Shown here in pieces: positions 32,003 through 40,433 of a stretch of DNA of 46,411 nucleotides. The stretch is from Lachnospiraceae bacterium. GTDB lineage: Bacteria > Bacillota > Clostridia > Lachnospirales > Lachnospiraceae. Position numbers and translations under genes: made by a program. The notes beneath the pieces are model-generated. The model saw only the letters and a list, made by a program, of their open reading frames with translations, was not told where the DNA came from and made no database searches. Each line of letters opens with the position of its first letter. Position 1 is the first letter of the stretch. The stretch is from contig JAILRP010000096.1 in NCBI GenBank assembly GCA_024698075.1, positions 1 through 46,411 of the forward strand. Direction: 5' to 3'.

Positions 32003-34120
32003 GTGGACACTGCTTCGATGGAACTGATAGACGAGCGATATGCGCTCGCGATGGACAGGATTAAAGAAGCGGCTTCGGAGGAGGCATTCGGACAGCCCCT
32101 GCAGCCGTTTTTTGGTGTATGCACCGACTTACTGATACTGCTCGCGGCAATACTTGAGCGCGCACTGTCCGGCGGCATATCGTCTGTTTCAAAAGAGGAG
32201 CTTGCGGCCGAAAATCACAGGCTTTACGCGGACATACTCCCGGAAAACTACGGGAAGAGTTTTGCGGATCCCGACTATATCGTCCCGCTTTTTGAGAAAG
32301 CGGGAATACCGGATGCGGAAGAGATGGCCCACCTGCTCTCGTTCCTGTACACTGAGCTGAGGGGGCTTATCGGCTATGCATATGAGGGCCGGAAGGAGAT
32401 CTTCACGATCTTCGCCGAGCTTTTCATACAGATACATACGATGTTCACCCTTGCGGCGGATGAGGACTGCCTTCCTTCCGCCGAATCCGTAAGGTCCGCC
32501 ATATACTGGTTCGAGAGCGACTGCTGCGACATAATTACGCCGTGCAGGATAGGGGATACGGTAGATCCTTCAAATGATTTTCTTCGGAGAATAGTCTGCA
32601 GCGAGGATCTTGATGACGACAGGTACCTGTACCTGTCGGGCGAATATGTGACCGATGATGAGATAAGGTGCGCACATTTCCTCCGCTCGCTGCCCGATGA
32701 AGAGATACAGCTGATGGCCGATACGTTCACCGAAGGCTACAGGATCGGGTTCGTCAAGGCCGGCAAGCCGATCGATGAGAAGAAGAGCGCCAATATCAGG
32801 TACTGCCTCGGATTTGAGCGCGTCGTCCGCGCCGCCGTGGCAAATTTTGAAAAGATGGGGCTTCAAAGCGTGATTTACAGGGCGGGCTCTCTTTCCCTTA
32901 CCAAGTCATCAAAGGGGCGCATAGGATTTTACGGCGCCATCCCGAACAGGCAGTATGACTACGACCACAAGGATGACGAGGCGCTGTACTTCGATGCTCC
33001 CTTTGTCACGAGAAAGCTTGAAGTGCTCGAGGGCGCATACCTTGAGCGGAGATCATTTGCGAACACACATGCCGGGCCCGCCGTCATGGAGGTTTTCGGA
33101 GAGGAGCCTTTTTCGCCGAAGGCTAAAGAGACGGCGGTCCGGCATAGCGAAAGGACGCAGAAGCTTTCCGTCGACTACAGCGCAAAGGCATCGGAGATCG
33201 TCAACAGATACATAATCGGCGAGGAGCGGAGCTTTACGATAATCGCGTTCCCGACACCGGCGATAGGAGCGGACTACGAGGACATATTTGCCGATACGGT
33301 GAAGCTCAACACGCTTCCCTACAAAAAGTACGAAGACATACAGCAGCACATCATCGATGCGCTCGATACGGCCGACTATGTTGAGATAAAGGGAAAGGGA
33401 GAGAACGTTACGGACATTCGCGTGGCACTCCGTCCGCTCTTTGATCCCGCGGCAGAGACGAAGTTTGAAAACTGCGTTTCCGATGTGAACATCCCCGTCG
33501 GTGAAGTGTTCACGTCCCCTGTGCTTTCCGGTACGGAAGGCGTTCTGAACGTGACAAGGGTTTACTTAAACGGGCTGCTTTATGAAGATCTGAAGCTGAC
33601 TTTCGCCGAAGGCATGATAAGTGATTATTCATGTTCTAATTATGATGACATGGACAAGGGCAGGAAATATATAAAGGACAACGTTCTTTTCGGGCACGTC
33701 AGCCTGCCCATCGGCGAGTTCGCGATAGGCACGAACACGACTGCCTACAGGATGGGACGGGACTACGGCATAGAAAGGCTCCTGCCGATACTCATCGCCG
33801 AGAAGACCGGCCCGCATTTTGCGGTGGGCGATACGTGCTACAGCCATGAGGAGGACGTAAAGGTATACAATCCCGACAGCAAGGAGATAATAGCAAAGGA
33901 AAACGAAGTGTCCGCAAAGAGGAAGACCGACGCGGGCTCTGCGTACTTCCAGTGCCACACCGACATCACGATACCGTATGATGAGCTGGCGTACATACGC
34001 GCCGTCCCAAAGGGCGGTGAGCCCATATATATCATAAAGGACGGGATGTTCGCACTTTCCGGGACCGAGGAGCTCAACGGGCCGCTCATAGATATGAAGA
34101 ACCTGCAGGAACCTCATTGA
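32003..34120 (+). CDS. M29-like aminopeptidase with a long N-terminal extension
   Basis: 705 residues. The C-terminal half has the metal-ligand pattern of thermophilic (M29) aminopeptidases: E501 in VGEVFTSP, E572 in IGEFAIGTNT, H605 in GPHFAVGD, and H652-T-D654. The usual M29 enzyme is about 410 residues; here about 300 extra helical residues precede it, and they have no motif I know. It should trim N-terminal residues from peptides in the cytoplasm. The GTG at 32003 has AAGGAGG 9 bases upstream and is preferred over ATG 32018. Spacing between ligands is somewhat longer than in classical M29, so activity should be tested. It shares an operon with pyrE rather than with peptide genes. Confidence 0.8.
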   Translation: MDTASMELIDERYALAMDRIKEAASEEAFGQPLQPFFGVCTDLLILLAAILERALSGGISSVSKEELAAENHRLYADILPENYGKSFADPDYIVPLFEKAGIPDAEEMAHLLSFLYTELRGLIGYAYEGRKEIFTIFAELFIQIHTMFTLAADEDCLPSAESVRSAIYWFESDCCDIITPCRIGDTVDPSNDFLRRIVCSEDLDDDRYLYLSGEYVTDDEIRCAHFLRSLPDEEIQLMADTFTEGYRIGFVKAGKPIDEKKSANIRYCLGFERVVRAAVANFEKMGLQSVIYRAGSLSLTKSSKGRIGFYGAIPNRQYDYDHKDDEALYFDAPFVTRKLEVLEGAYLERRSFANTHAGPAVMEVFGEEPFSPKAKETAVRHSERTQKLSVDYSAKASEIVNRYIIGEERSFTIIAFPTPAIGADYEDIFADTVKLNTLPYKKYEDIQQHIIDALDTADYVEIKGKGENVTDIRVALRPLFDPAAETKFENCVSDVNIPVGEVFTSPVLSGTEGVLNVTRVYLNGLLYEDLKLTFAEGMISDYSCSNYDDMDKGRKYIKDNVLFGHVSLPIGEFAIGTNTTAYRMGRDYGIERLLPILIAEKTGPHFAVGDTCYSHEEDVKVYNPDSKEIIAKENEVSAKRKTDAGSAYFQCHTDITIPYDELAYIRAVPKGGEPIYIIKDGMFALSGTEELNGPLIDMKNLQEPH

Positions 34121-34192
34121 AAGAGGCCTGCCGCAGTGTTACTATTGTAGGGAATGGTTGATCTTATCAATATACTATACCAGGAGGGAAAT

Positions 34193-34699
34193 ATGGCAGC
34201 AGTCAGTATTGTTATGGGCTCGGATTCGGATATGCCGGTCATGAGCAAAGCGGCCGAGGTGCTTGACATTCTCGGTATAAGCTATGACATGAGGATCATA
34301 TCGGCACACAGGGAGCCGGATGTGTTTTTTGAGTATGCGAAGAGCGCGAAGGAGAAGGGGACGAAAGTCATCATCGCCGGGGCGGGCATGGCAGCCCATC
34401 TTCCGGGAATGTGCGCGGCGATCTTTCCGCTTCCCGTGATCGGAATCCCGATGCACACGACATCGCTCGGAGGGCGCGACAGCCTTTATTCCATAGTGCA
34501 GATGCCGTCCGGCATACCGGTCGCAACGGTCGCGATAAACGGCGGGACCAATGCCGGTCTTCTTGCGGCACGGATGCTCGCGATAGGCGATGACGCCCTG
34601 CTTGAAAAGCTCGAGAAGTATTCTGAGGACATGAAGGACGCGGTGGTCAGAAAAGATGAGAAACTTGCCAAGTGCGGCTGGCAGAATTACGGGATCTGA
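34193..34699 (+). CDS. purE: N5-carboxyaminoimidazole ribonucleotide mutase
   Basis: 168 residues, class I PurE. VMGSDSDMPVM, ISAHREPD and AGAGMAAHLPGM are the CAIR-binding motifs, the first two holding the catalytic Ser, Asp and His. It interconverts N5-CAIR and CAIR in purine synthesis. AGGAGG precedes the ATG at 34193; an earlier in-frame ATG lacks a site. A TATACT lies at 34171 but no well-spaced -35, so the promoter is unclear, and no PurR box or guanine riboswitch was recognised. purM follows after 69 bases that contain overlapping weak hairpins and a short T-run (to about 34753), perhaps a partial terminator. Confidence 0.96.
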   Translation: MAAVSIVMGSDSDMPVMSKAAEVLDILGISYDMRIISAHREPDVFFEYAKSAKEKGTKVIIAGAGMAAHLPGMCAAIFPLPVIGIPMHTTSLGGRDSLYSIVQMPSGIPVATVAINGGTNAGLLAARMLAIGDDALLEKLEKYSEDMKDAVVRKDEKLAKCGWQNYGI

Positions 34700-34768
34700 T
34701 CCGGAATATTTGGAAGTCCGGCATATCCTGCCGGGAACGGATATCGTTTTTATAAGGAGAGATACTTT

Positions 34769-35794
34769 ATGGACTACAAAAAAGCAGGTGTTGACATTGA
34801 AGCGGGATACAGGTCCGTCGAGCTCATAAAGGAATGCGTTGCATCGACCCGCCGCCCCGAGGTCATAGGAGGCCTTGGAGGATTTGCCGGGGCATTCTCG
34901 ATGGAAAAGTACAGGAGCATGGAAGATCCGGTGCTCGTTTCGGGGACCGACGGCTGCGGGACCAAGGTCAAGCTCGCGTTCCTTATGGATAAGCATGACA
35001 CGATAGGCATAGATGCGGTCGCAATGTGCGTCAACGACATAATCTGCGGAGGAGCGGAACCGCTCTTCTTCCTTGATTACATAGCCTGCGGCAAAAATCA
35101 TCCCGAAAAGATCGCTTCCATCGTAAAGGGTGTGGCGGAAGGATGCCGGCAGGCAGGCTGTTCCCTCGTCGGCGGTGAGACCGCGGAACATCCGGGCCTC
35201 ATGCCCGAGGATGAATACGACCTCGCGGGATTTGCGGTAGGGATTGTTGACAGGAAGAAGATAATAGACGGAAGCACGCTTCGCGCGGGGGATGTGCTCA
35301 TCGGCCTCGCATCGTCGGGAGTCCACTCAAACGGATTTTCGCTCGTGCGTAAGATATTCGAGATGACGCCGGAGAGCCTTGACACATATTATGATGAGCT
35401 TTCGGGAAAGCTCGGCGACGTGCTCCTTGCACCCACGAGGATATACGTAAAGGCACTTCAGGCCGCGATGGCAGCCGGCATAGACATCAAGGCGGTAAGC
35501 CATATAACCGGCGGCGGATTTTACGAGAACGTCCCAAGGATGCTGTCTGACGGAACACATGCAAGGATCCGCAGGGATTCCTATGACATACCGCCGATCT
35601 TTTCACTTATGAAGGAGAAGGGCGGCCTTGAAGAGAAGATGATGTACAATACGTTCAACATGGGCATCGGCATGGTCATAGCGGTTCCGGCAGAGGATGC
35701 GGACAGGGCCATGGCATGCTTTGAGGCAGCGGGCGAGAAGCCGTATATCATAGGTGACATCACATCGGGTGAAAAAGGAGTGACGTTATGCTGA
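34769..35794 (+). CDS. purM: Phosphoribosylformylglycinamidine cyclo-ligase (AIR synthetase)
   Basis: 341 residues. [19 protein letters not shown] and GGETAEHPG are the signature motifs of the PurM/ThiL ATP-binding fold, and [20 protein letters not shown] is unmistakable for AIR synthetase. It closes the imidazole ring using ATP. AAGGAGA precedes the ATG at suitable distance. The stop overlaps the purN start by seven bases, giving a tightly coupled purM-purN-purD run. purE, purM, purN and purD are present here; purF, purC, purL, purB and purH must be elsewhere. Confidence 0.97.
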   Translation: MDYKKAGVDIEAGYRSVELIKECVASTRRPEVIGGLGGFAGAFSMEKYRSMEDPVLVSGTDGCGTKVKLAFLMDKHDTIGIDAVAMCVNDIICGGAEPLFFLDYIACGKNHPEKIASIVKGVAEGCRQAGCSLVGGETAEHPGLMPEDEYDLAGFAVGIVDRKKIIDGSTLRAGDVLIGLASSGVHSNGFSLVRKIFEMTPESLDTYYDELSGKLGDVLLAPTRIYVKALQAAMAAGIDIKAVSHITGGGFYENVPRMLSDGTHARIRRDSYDIPPIFSLMKEKGGLEEKMMYNTFNMGIGMVIAVPAEDADRAMACFEAAGEKPYIIGDITSGEKGVTLC

Positions 35795-36387
35795 AGATCG
35801 CGGTGTTAGTCAGCGGAGGCGGCACAAACCTGCAGGCAATAATCGACAGCGCCGAGGCCGGAAAGCTTCCGGGCGTGTCGATAGACTGCGTCATATCGAA
35901 CAAAGCCGGCGCCTATGCGCTCGAGCGTGCGAAGGAACACGGCATACATTCGGAGTGCATAAGCCCGAAGGATTTTGCCGACATGGATGCATACGGCTCG
36001 TACATGGCTGACTTTCTCGCAAAGAGGGATATAGGGCTCGTTGTGCTTGCCGGATTTCTCGTTGTCCTGCCGCCCGTGTTCATAAGGGCATTCGCCGGCA
36101 GGGTGATCAACATCCATCCGTCGCTCATACCTTCGTTCTGCGGGGACGGATTTTACGGCCTCAAGGTCCACGAGGCGGCACTTGCGCGCGGGGTGAAAGT
36201 CACGGGCGCGACGGTCCACTATGTGGACGAGGGTACCGACACCGGCCCGATAATACTTCAGAAAGCAGTCGAGGTCGAAGAGGGGGATACGCCGGAGACC
36301 TTACAGAAGCGCGTGATGGAGCAGGCTGAATGGATAATACTGCCGAAGGCGATCGAAATGATAGCCGCAGGCAGACAGGATATTTAA
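35788..36387 (+). CDS. purN: Phosphoribosylglycinamide formyltransferase
   Basis: 199 residues, folate-dependent GAR transformylase. [13 protein letters not shown] binds the phosphate of [14 protein letters not shown] carries the catalytic Asn and His, and [14 protein letters not shown] the catalytic Asp. It adds a formyl group from 10-formyl-THF, linking purine synthesis to the folate pool that MetF also draws on. Translation starts within the end of purM. The gap to purD is 21 bases and holds the purD ribosome site. Confidence 0.96.
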   Translation: MLKIAVLVSGGGTNLQAIIDSAEAGKLPGVSIDCVISNKAGAYALERAKEHGIHSECISPKDFADMDAYGSYMADFLAKRDIGLVVLAGFLVVLPPVFIRAFAGRVINIHPSLIPSFCGDGFYGLKVHEAALARGVKVTGATVHYVDEGTDTGPIILQKAVEVEEGDTPETLQKRVMEQAEWIILPKAIEMIAAGRQDI

Positions 36388-36408
36388 GTAAACACACAGG
36401 AGGCAGAC

Positions 36409-37677
36409 ATGAACATACTCATAGTTGGCGGAGGCGGCAGGGAACATGCCATAGCGGCCGCAGTTGCAAAGTCGCCGAAGGCGGAGAAGATTTACTGTGC
36501 ACCCGGGAATGCGGGTACGGCAGCGATAGCCGAGAACGTTCCGATAGGAGTGATGGAATTTGATGCCCTCGCCGATCTTGCCGTGGAGAAGAAGATAGAC
36601 CTTGCGATAATAGGGCCGGACGACCCGCTTGTAGGCGGGATCGTGGATGTATTCGAGGATAGGGGGATCAGGACTTTCGGGCCAAGGGCCAATGCCGCCA
36701 TACTCGAGGGCAGCAAGGCATTTTCCAAAAATCTTATGAAGAAGTACGGCATCCCCACGGCCGCATACGAGAATTTCGACGATCCGGCCAAGGCGCTCGA
36801 ATACCTTGAGACCGCTAAGATGCCGATAGTCCTTAAAGCTGACGGGCTCGCGCTCGGAAAAGGGGTGCTGATCTGCAATACCCTCGAAGAGGCAAAAGCG
36901 GGCATCAATACGCTGATGGTCGACAAGAAGTTCGGAAACAGCGGAAATACCGTTGTCATCGAAGAATTTATGACCGGACGCGAGGTTTCGGTGCTCTCGT
37001 TCGTTGACGGCAGGACGGTAAAGACGATGTCGAGCGCACAGGACCACAAGCGCGCAAAGGATAACGACGAGGGGCTCAACACCGGAGGCATGGGGAATTT
37101 TTCCCCGAGTCCTTTCTATACAAAGGAGATCGATGATTTTTGCCAAAAGAACATTTTCCGGCCCACGGTCGATGCCATGGCCGCGGAGGGAAGGCCTTTT
37201 AAGGGAGTGATTTTCTTCGGGCTCATGCTGACCGATGACGGGCCGAAGGTGCTCGAATACAATGCCAGGTTCGGGGATCCCGAGGCGCAGGTTGTGCTGT
37301 GCAGGCTCGAGAACGACATAATAGATGTAATGTCTGCCTGCATCGACGGAAAGCTTGACGAAACGGACCTTAAGTTTTCCGACAAGGCCGCGGTGTGCGT
37401 TGTGCTCGCGAGCGACGGCTATCCCGAGCATTACGAGAAAGGATTTGAGATAAAGGGGCTAGAGGCATTCGACGGCAAGGATGACTATTTCTGCTACCAT
37501 GCCGGAACGAAGCTTTCTGACGGCAAGGTGGTCACAAACGGCGGAAGGGTGCTCGGCGTCACTGCACTCGGTGACAATATTGCCGAGGCAAGGGCCAAGG
37601 CTTATGAAGCGACCGAATGGATCAGCTTCGCCAATAAGTACATGAGAACAGATATCGCGAAGAGTGCGGTAAAGTAA
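36409..37677 (+). CDS. purD: Phosphoribosylamine-glycine ligase (GAR synthetase)
   Basis: 422 residues with the PurD layout: N-terminal GGGGREHAIA, then the ATP-grasp core (VLKADGLALGKGV; SVLSFVDG) and the family signature NTGGMGNFSP, and FNARFGDPE-type metal ligands (here YNARFGDPEAQ). It joins phosphoribosylamine and glycine using ATP. AGGAGG lies before the ATG. It is the last gene of the purE-M-N-D cluster; no clear terminator follows, only the promoter and dyads of the autolysin gene. Confidence 0.97.
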   Translation: MNILIVGGGGREHAIAAAVAKSPKAEKIYCAPGNAGTAAIAENVPIGVMEFDALADLAVEKKIDLAIIGPDDPLVGGIVDVFEDRGIRTFGPRANAAILEGSKAFSKNLMKKYGIPTAAYENFDDPAKALEYLETAKMPIVLKADGLALGKGVLICNTLEEAKAGINTLMVDKKFGNSGNTVVIEEFMTGREVSVLSFVDGRTVKTMSSAQDHKRAKDNDEGLNTGGMGNFSPSPFYTKEIDDFCQKNIFRPTVDAMAAEGRPFKGVIFFGLMLTDDGPKVLEYNARFGDPEAQVVLCRLENDIIDVMSACIDGKLDETDLKFSDKAAVCVVLASDGYPEHYEKGFEIKGLEAFDGKDDYFCYHAGTKLSDGKVVTNGGRVLGVTALGDNIAEARAKAYEATEWISFANKYMRTDIAKSAVK

Positions 37678-37686
37678 TTACTGTAA

Positions 37687-37712
37687 AGTTTTAGTTGACA
37701 TAAATTAAAACT
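37687..37712 (+). promoter_or_regulatory. Inverted repeat bracketing the autolysin -35 box
   Basis: AGTTTTA (37687-37693) and TAAAACT (37706-37712) are perfect 7-bp arms around the TTGACA at 37695-37700. Its position over the promoter suits an operator. No known regulator was matched. Confidence 0.45.
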
Positions 37713-37723
37713 GAATGTATTAT
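37695..37723 (+). promoter_or_regulatory. Promoter of the autolysin gene
   Basis: Consensus TTGACA (37695-37700), 17 bases, TATTAT (37718-37723); start near 37730. Confidence 0.8.
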
Positions 37724-37767
37724 TGTCTTAGAGTTTCTTCAATTGACCCGGGGAGTCGATTGAGATG

Positions 37768-37787
37768 ATTAAGACAGGGGTCTTAAT
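37768..37787 (+). other. Perfect hairpin in the autolysin leader
   Basis: ATTAAGAC and GTCTTAAT form a perfect 8-bp stem with a 4-base loop. It begins 3 bases after an upstream in-frame ATG (37765) and ends 25 bases before the preferred ATG at 37813, so it could hide or expose one of the two starts. Confidence 0.5.
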
Positions 37788-37812
37788 ATACTTAAAGGGG
37801 AATAGGTATATT

Positions 37813-40350
37813 ATGAAACGTCGTATCGCTATGGGGATGGCCGCCGCAATCCTTTTATCTTCAGGTATTGCGGCCGCGTTCCCGGTACAGGTCCATAGTA
37901 TGACCGTATCATCCGGAACGGTCAAAGCCAAGAGTGGCTTCGTAAGGGCAGCCGCCTCTACCTCATCGGCCGTTTCTTTCTGCGTCTCTTCGGGCAACGA
38001 AGTGGCGATCCTCGGAGAGGAGAAAGGCAAGGACGGGAACACATGGCTCAAGATAGCCGTTGGGACTTCCGTCGGATACATCCGCTCCGATCTTGTTTCC
38101 AAGACCAAAAAACAGGTAAAAGTAAGTGATTCCCTCGTTAAGAACGCGAAGGCATCTTCGAGTGCACCGGCACCGGCAGCAACCCCCGCGGCTTCCACGG
38201 CGGCCTCGCTCGCTACTGCAGGCGGCCAGATCACGGGAAAGGCCGGAATGGTCAGCGGCACTTCCGTAAGGATGCGCAAGAATGCCACGCAGAGTTCCGG
38301 CGTCGTAACGTATCTGAACCTCGGGGATCTTGTCAGCATACTTGCCGAAGGAAAGGCGAGCGACGGACAGATATGGTACCAGGTTAGGAAGGGTGACCAG
38401 ACGGGATTTGTAAGGAGCGACCTTATCAGAAAATCAGAGACCGTAGAGAAGAAAGCAGACGATGCCCAGACTTCCGAAAACAAGCCGGAAGGAACCGAAC
38501 AGGGCGATACGGAAAAAAAGACAGAGACTGCGGACGCATCAGGCACGGTCAGGACGATAGAGCCGGGAGCCGGCATTGTGAAAGGCAATAATGTCAGGAT
38601 AAGGAGCAGCGCGAGCACGGCCGGTGACATAGTCGGGACGGTAAATACGGGCATAGGGCTTAAGCTCCTCGGAGTTGAAAAGGCAGCCGACAGGGAATGG
38701 GTCAAGATCGAGGCGACCCTGGACGGCAAAGAGGTAAGCGGTTATATAGCAAGGGATTACGTCACAGTGACCAAGGAAGTCAAAGAGGTCATGCAGACGA
38801 CAAGGACAATAATAGGAAGCGATGCTGCCGCATCGCCTCCCGAGGAGAAGGAGAAGGTGGTGTCGGACACGGGTCCGGCTTCCGACTCTTCATCCGCATC
38901 GATAAAAGGTGTGGGGGTGAGGATCAGGCAGGCACCGGTTGACGGCGGCATCGTCTGCCAGCTCTCAACGGGACATCCACTCACCATTACAAAAGAAACA
39001 TCCGGAAGCGACAACTACACCTGGTACCAGGTGTCTTTTTCGTATTTGGGAAGCGAAAGGACCGGCTATGTCAGGTCTGACCTGACGGTGCGCGCCGAAG
39101 GCGAGATAGGGGAGGCACCGGTGGGGTCCGAGGATTTTGAGGAGTCGATAGAAAGCCTCCCGGACAGCTATAAGAACTCTCTTAGGACAATACATTCCAA
39201 GCATCCTAACTGGAAGTTCGAGGCGGTGGACACAGGGCTCGAATGGGCGGATGCCCTTAAGGCGGAGTGTTCCGTCGGCAAGAACCTCGTATCCAAGAAT
39301 TCGATCGCATCATGGAAGTCGACCGCACCGCAGGCATACAACCAGTCGACGAACCAGTGGTATACTTTCGACGGCGGCAGCTGGGCATCAGCATCGCCGG
39401 AGCTTATCGCATATTACATGGATCCGAGGAACTTCCTGAATGAGAGCGGCATATATATGTTCGAGAAGCTTGACTATTCAGCCACGCAGACCACGGGAAG
39501 CGTTTCGAAGATGCTGACCGGAACGTTCATGAGCGGAGAAGTGAGCGATTCCGACGGAAGCGTGTTCAGCTATGCGGAGAAGTTCAGGCAGGTGGGAGAA
39601 GAGACCGGAGTCAGTCCGTATCTTCTTGCCGGAAGGGCGCTCCAGGAACAGGGAGTTGCCGGAAACAGCAAGAGCATCGCCGGAAACGTGCCGGGATACG
39701 AGGGCTACTTTAACTTCTTCAATATCGGAGCATATGCGTACAGCGGACGAAGCGCGACGCTCAACGGACTCATCTATGCGAAGGGTTCGGATGAGGAATA
39801 CGGCCGTCCGTGGAACACAAGGGCCAAGTCGATATACGGCGGAGGCAAGTACCTGTCCGAGAAATTCGTGTCAAAAGGACAGAACACACTTTATTTCCAG
39901 AAATTTAATGTTGTCAACAGGGAAAATACGTTATACTCTCATCAGTATATGTCGAACATCCAGGCAGCCTCATCCGAGAGCTCGAGACTGCAGCTCGCGT
40001 ATCTCGGAGATGATGAGGAGCTGACTTTCAGGATACCGTTCTATCACGGCATGCCAAGCGGACAGTGCGCTAAGCCCGTATCGGATTCGAACCCGAACAC
40101 ATACCTTGCGTCGCTGTCTGTCAGCGGAGGAGAGCTTTCTCCCGCATTCTCGGGCGTGACCGACAGATACACGGTGACGGTGAGCCCGGACCAGGAGACC
40201 GTTGAGATCAAGGCAGCGGCGGTAAGCCCGTCGTCTTCGGTCGGAGGGACCGGAGTATATCCGATAAATCCGGGCACGAACACGCTGTATGTCGGGTGTA
40301 AGGCACAGAACGGCGCGATAAAGGCGTACACCATAACGGTGTACAGATAG
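37813..40350 (+). CDS. Secreted SH3-repeat endo-beta-N-acetylglucosaminidase (autolysin)
   Basis: 845 residues from ATG 37813. A signal peptide (RRIAMGMAAAILLSSG, cut near AAAFPVQVHS) is followed by four bacterial SH3 repeats for wall binding (about 35-100, 145-205, 255-315 and 360-425), separated by Ser/Ala/Lys- and Glu-rich linkers. The catalytic domain lies at about 455-700; E612 in ALQEQG is the probable acid of a LytD-like glucosaminidase. The C-terminal ~80 residues (LASLSVSGGELSPAF) form a cadherin-like beta-sandwich. It should cut peptidoglycan glycan strands during growth or separation. An in-frame ATG at 37765 with a GGGAG site is a real alternative but would put 16 residues ahead of the signal peptide. 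Confidence 0.9.
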   Translation: MKRRIAMGMAAAILLSSGIAAAFPVQVHSMTVSSGTVKAKSGFVRAAASTSSAVSFCVSSGNEVAILGEEKGKDGNTWLKIAVGTSVGYIRSDLVSKTKKQVKVSDSLVKNAKASSSAPAPAATPAASTAASLATAGGQITGKAGMVSGTSVRMRKNATQSSGVVTYLNLGDLVSILAEGKASDGQIWYQVRKGDQTGFVRSDLIRKSETVEKKADDAQTSENKPEGTEQGDTEKKTETADASGTVRTIEPGAGIVKGNNVRIRSSASTAGDIVGTVNTGIGLKLLGVEKAADREWVKIEATLDGKEVSGYIARDYVTVTKEVKEVMQTTRTIIGSDAAASPPEEKEKVVSDTGPASDSSSASIKGVGVRIRQAPVDGGIVCQLSTGHPLTITKETSGSDNYTWYQVSFSYLGSERTGYVRSDLTVRAEGEIGEAPVGSEDFEESIESLPDSYKNSLRTIHSKHPNWKFEAVDTGLEWADALKAECSVGKNLVSKNSIASWKSTAPQAYNQSTNQWYTFDGGSWASASPELIAYYMDPRNFLNESGIYMFEKLDYSATQTTGSVSKMLTGTFMSGEVSDSDGSVFSYAEKFRQVGEETGVSPYLLAGRALQEQGVAGNSKSIAGNVPGYEGYFNFFNIGAYAYSGRSATLNGLIYAKGSDEEYGRPWNTRAKSIYGGGKYLSEKFVSKGQNTLYFQKFNVVNRENTLYSHQYMSNIQAASSESSRLQLAYLGDDEELTFRIPFYHGMPSGQCAKPVSDSNPNTYLASLSVSGGELSPAFSGVTDRYTVTVSPDQETVEIKAAAVSPSSSVGGTGVYPINPGTNTLYVGCKAQNGAIKAYTITVYR

Positions 40351-40385
40351 AAGATAGTACGGACAGAAGATAATTCAGTCAAAAA

Positions 40386-40414
40386 TGGACCACTGACTCC
40401 GTCCCCATGGTCCA
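40386..40414 (+). repeat. Dispersed TGGACC palindrome, copy C
   Basis: TGGACCA (40386-40392) and TGGTCCA (40408-40414) are perfect 7-bp arms around 15 bases. Preceded by AAAAA and containing the CTGAC step, it matches the left part of copies A and B near 12.0-12.2 kb. It ends just before the ribosome site of the next gene. Confidence 0.6.
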
Positions 40415-40433
40415 CCCAGGAAGGAAGAAGATC

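Noticed and set aside
34121-34192. Guanine riboswitch or PurR box before purE
   Set aside because: The gap is only 72 bases and no core motif or dyad was found.
34175-35326. 383-codon minus-strand open frame over purE and purM
   Set aside because: It is antisense to two clearly recognised purine genes and has no recognisable protein features; a codon-bias shadow.
36301-37431. 376-codon minus-strand open frame over purN and purD
   Set aside because: Same reason: shadow of purD, no motifs.
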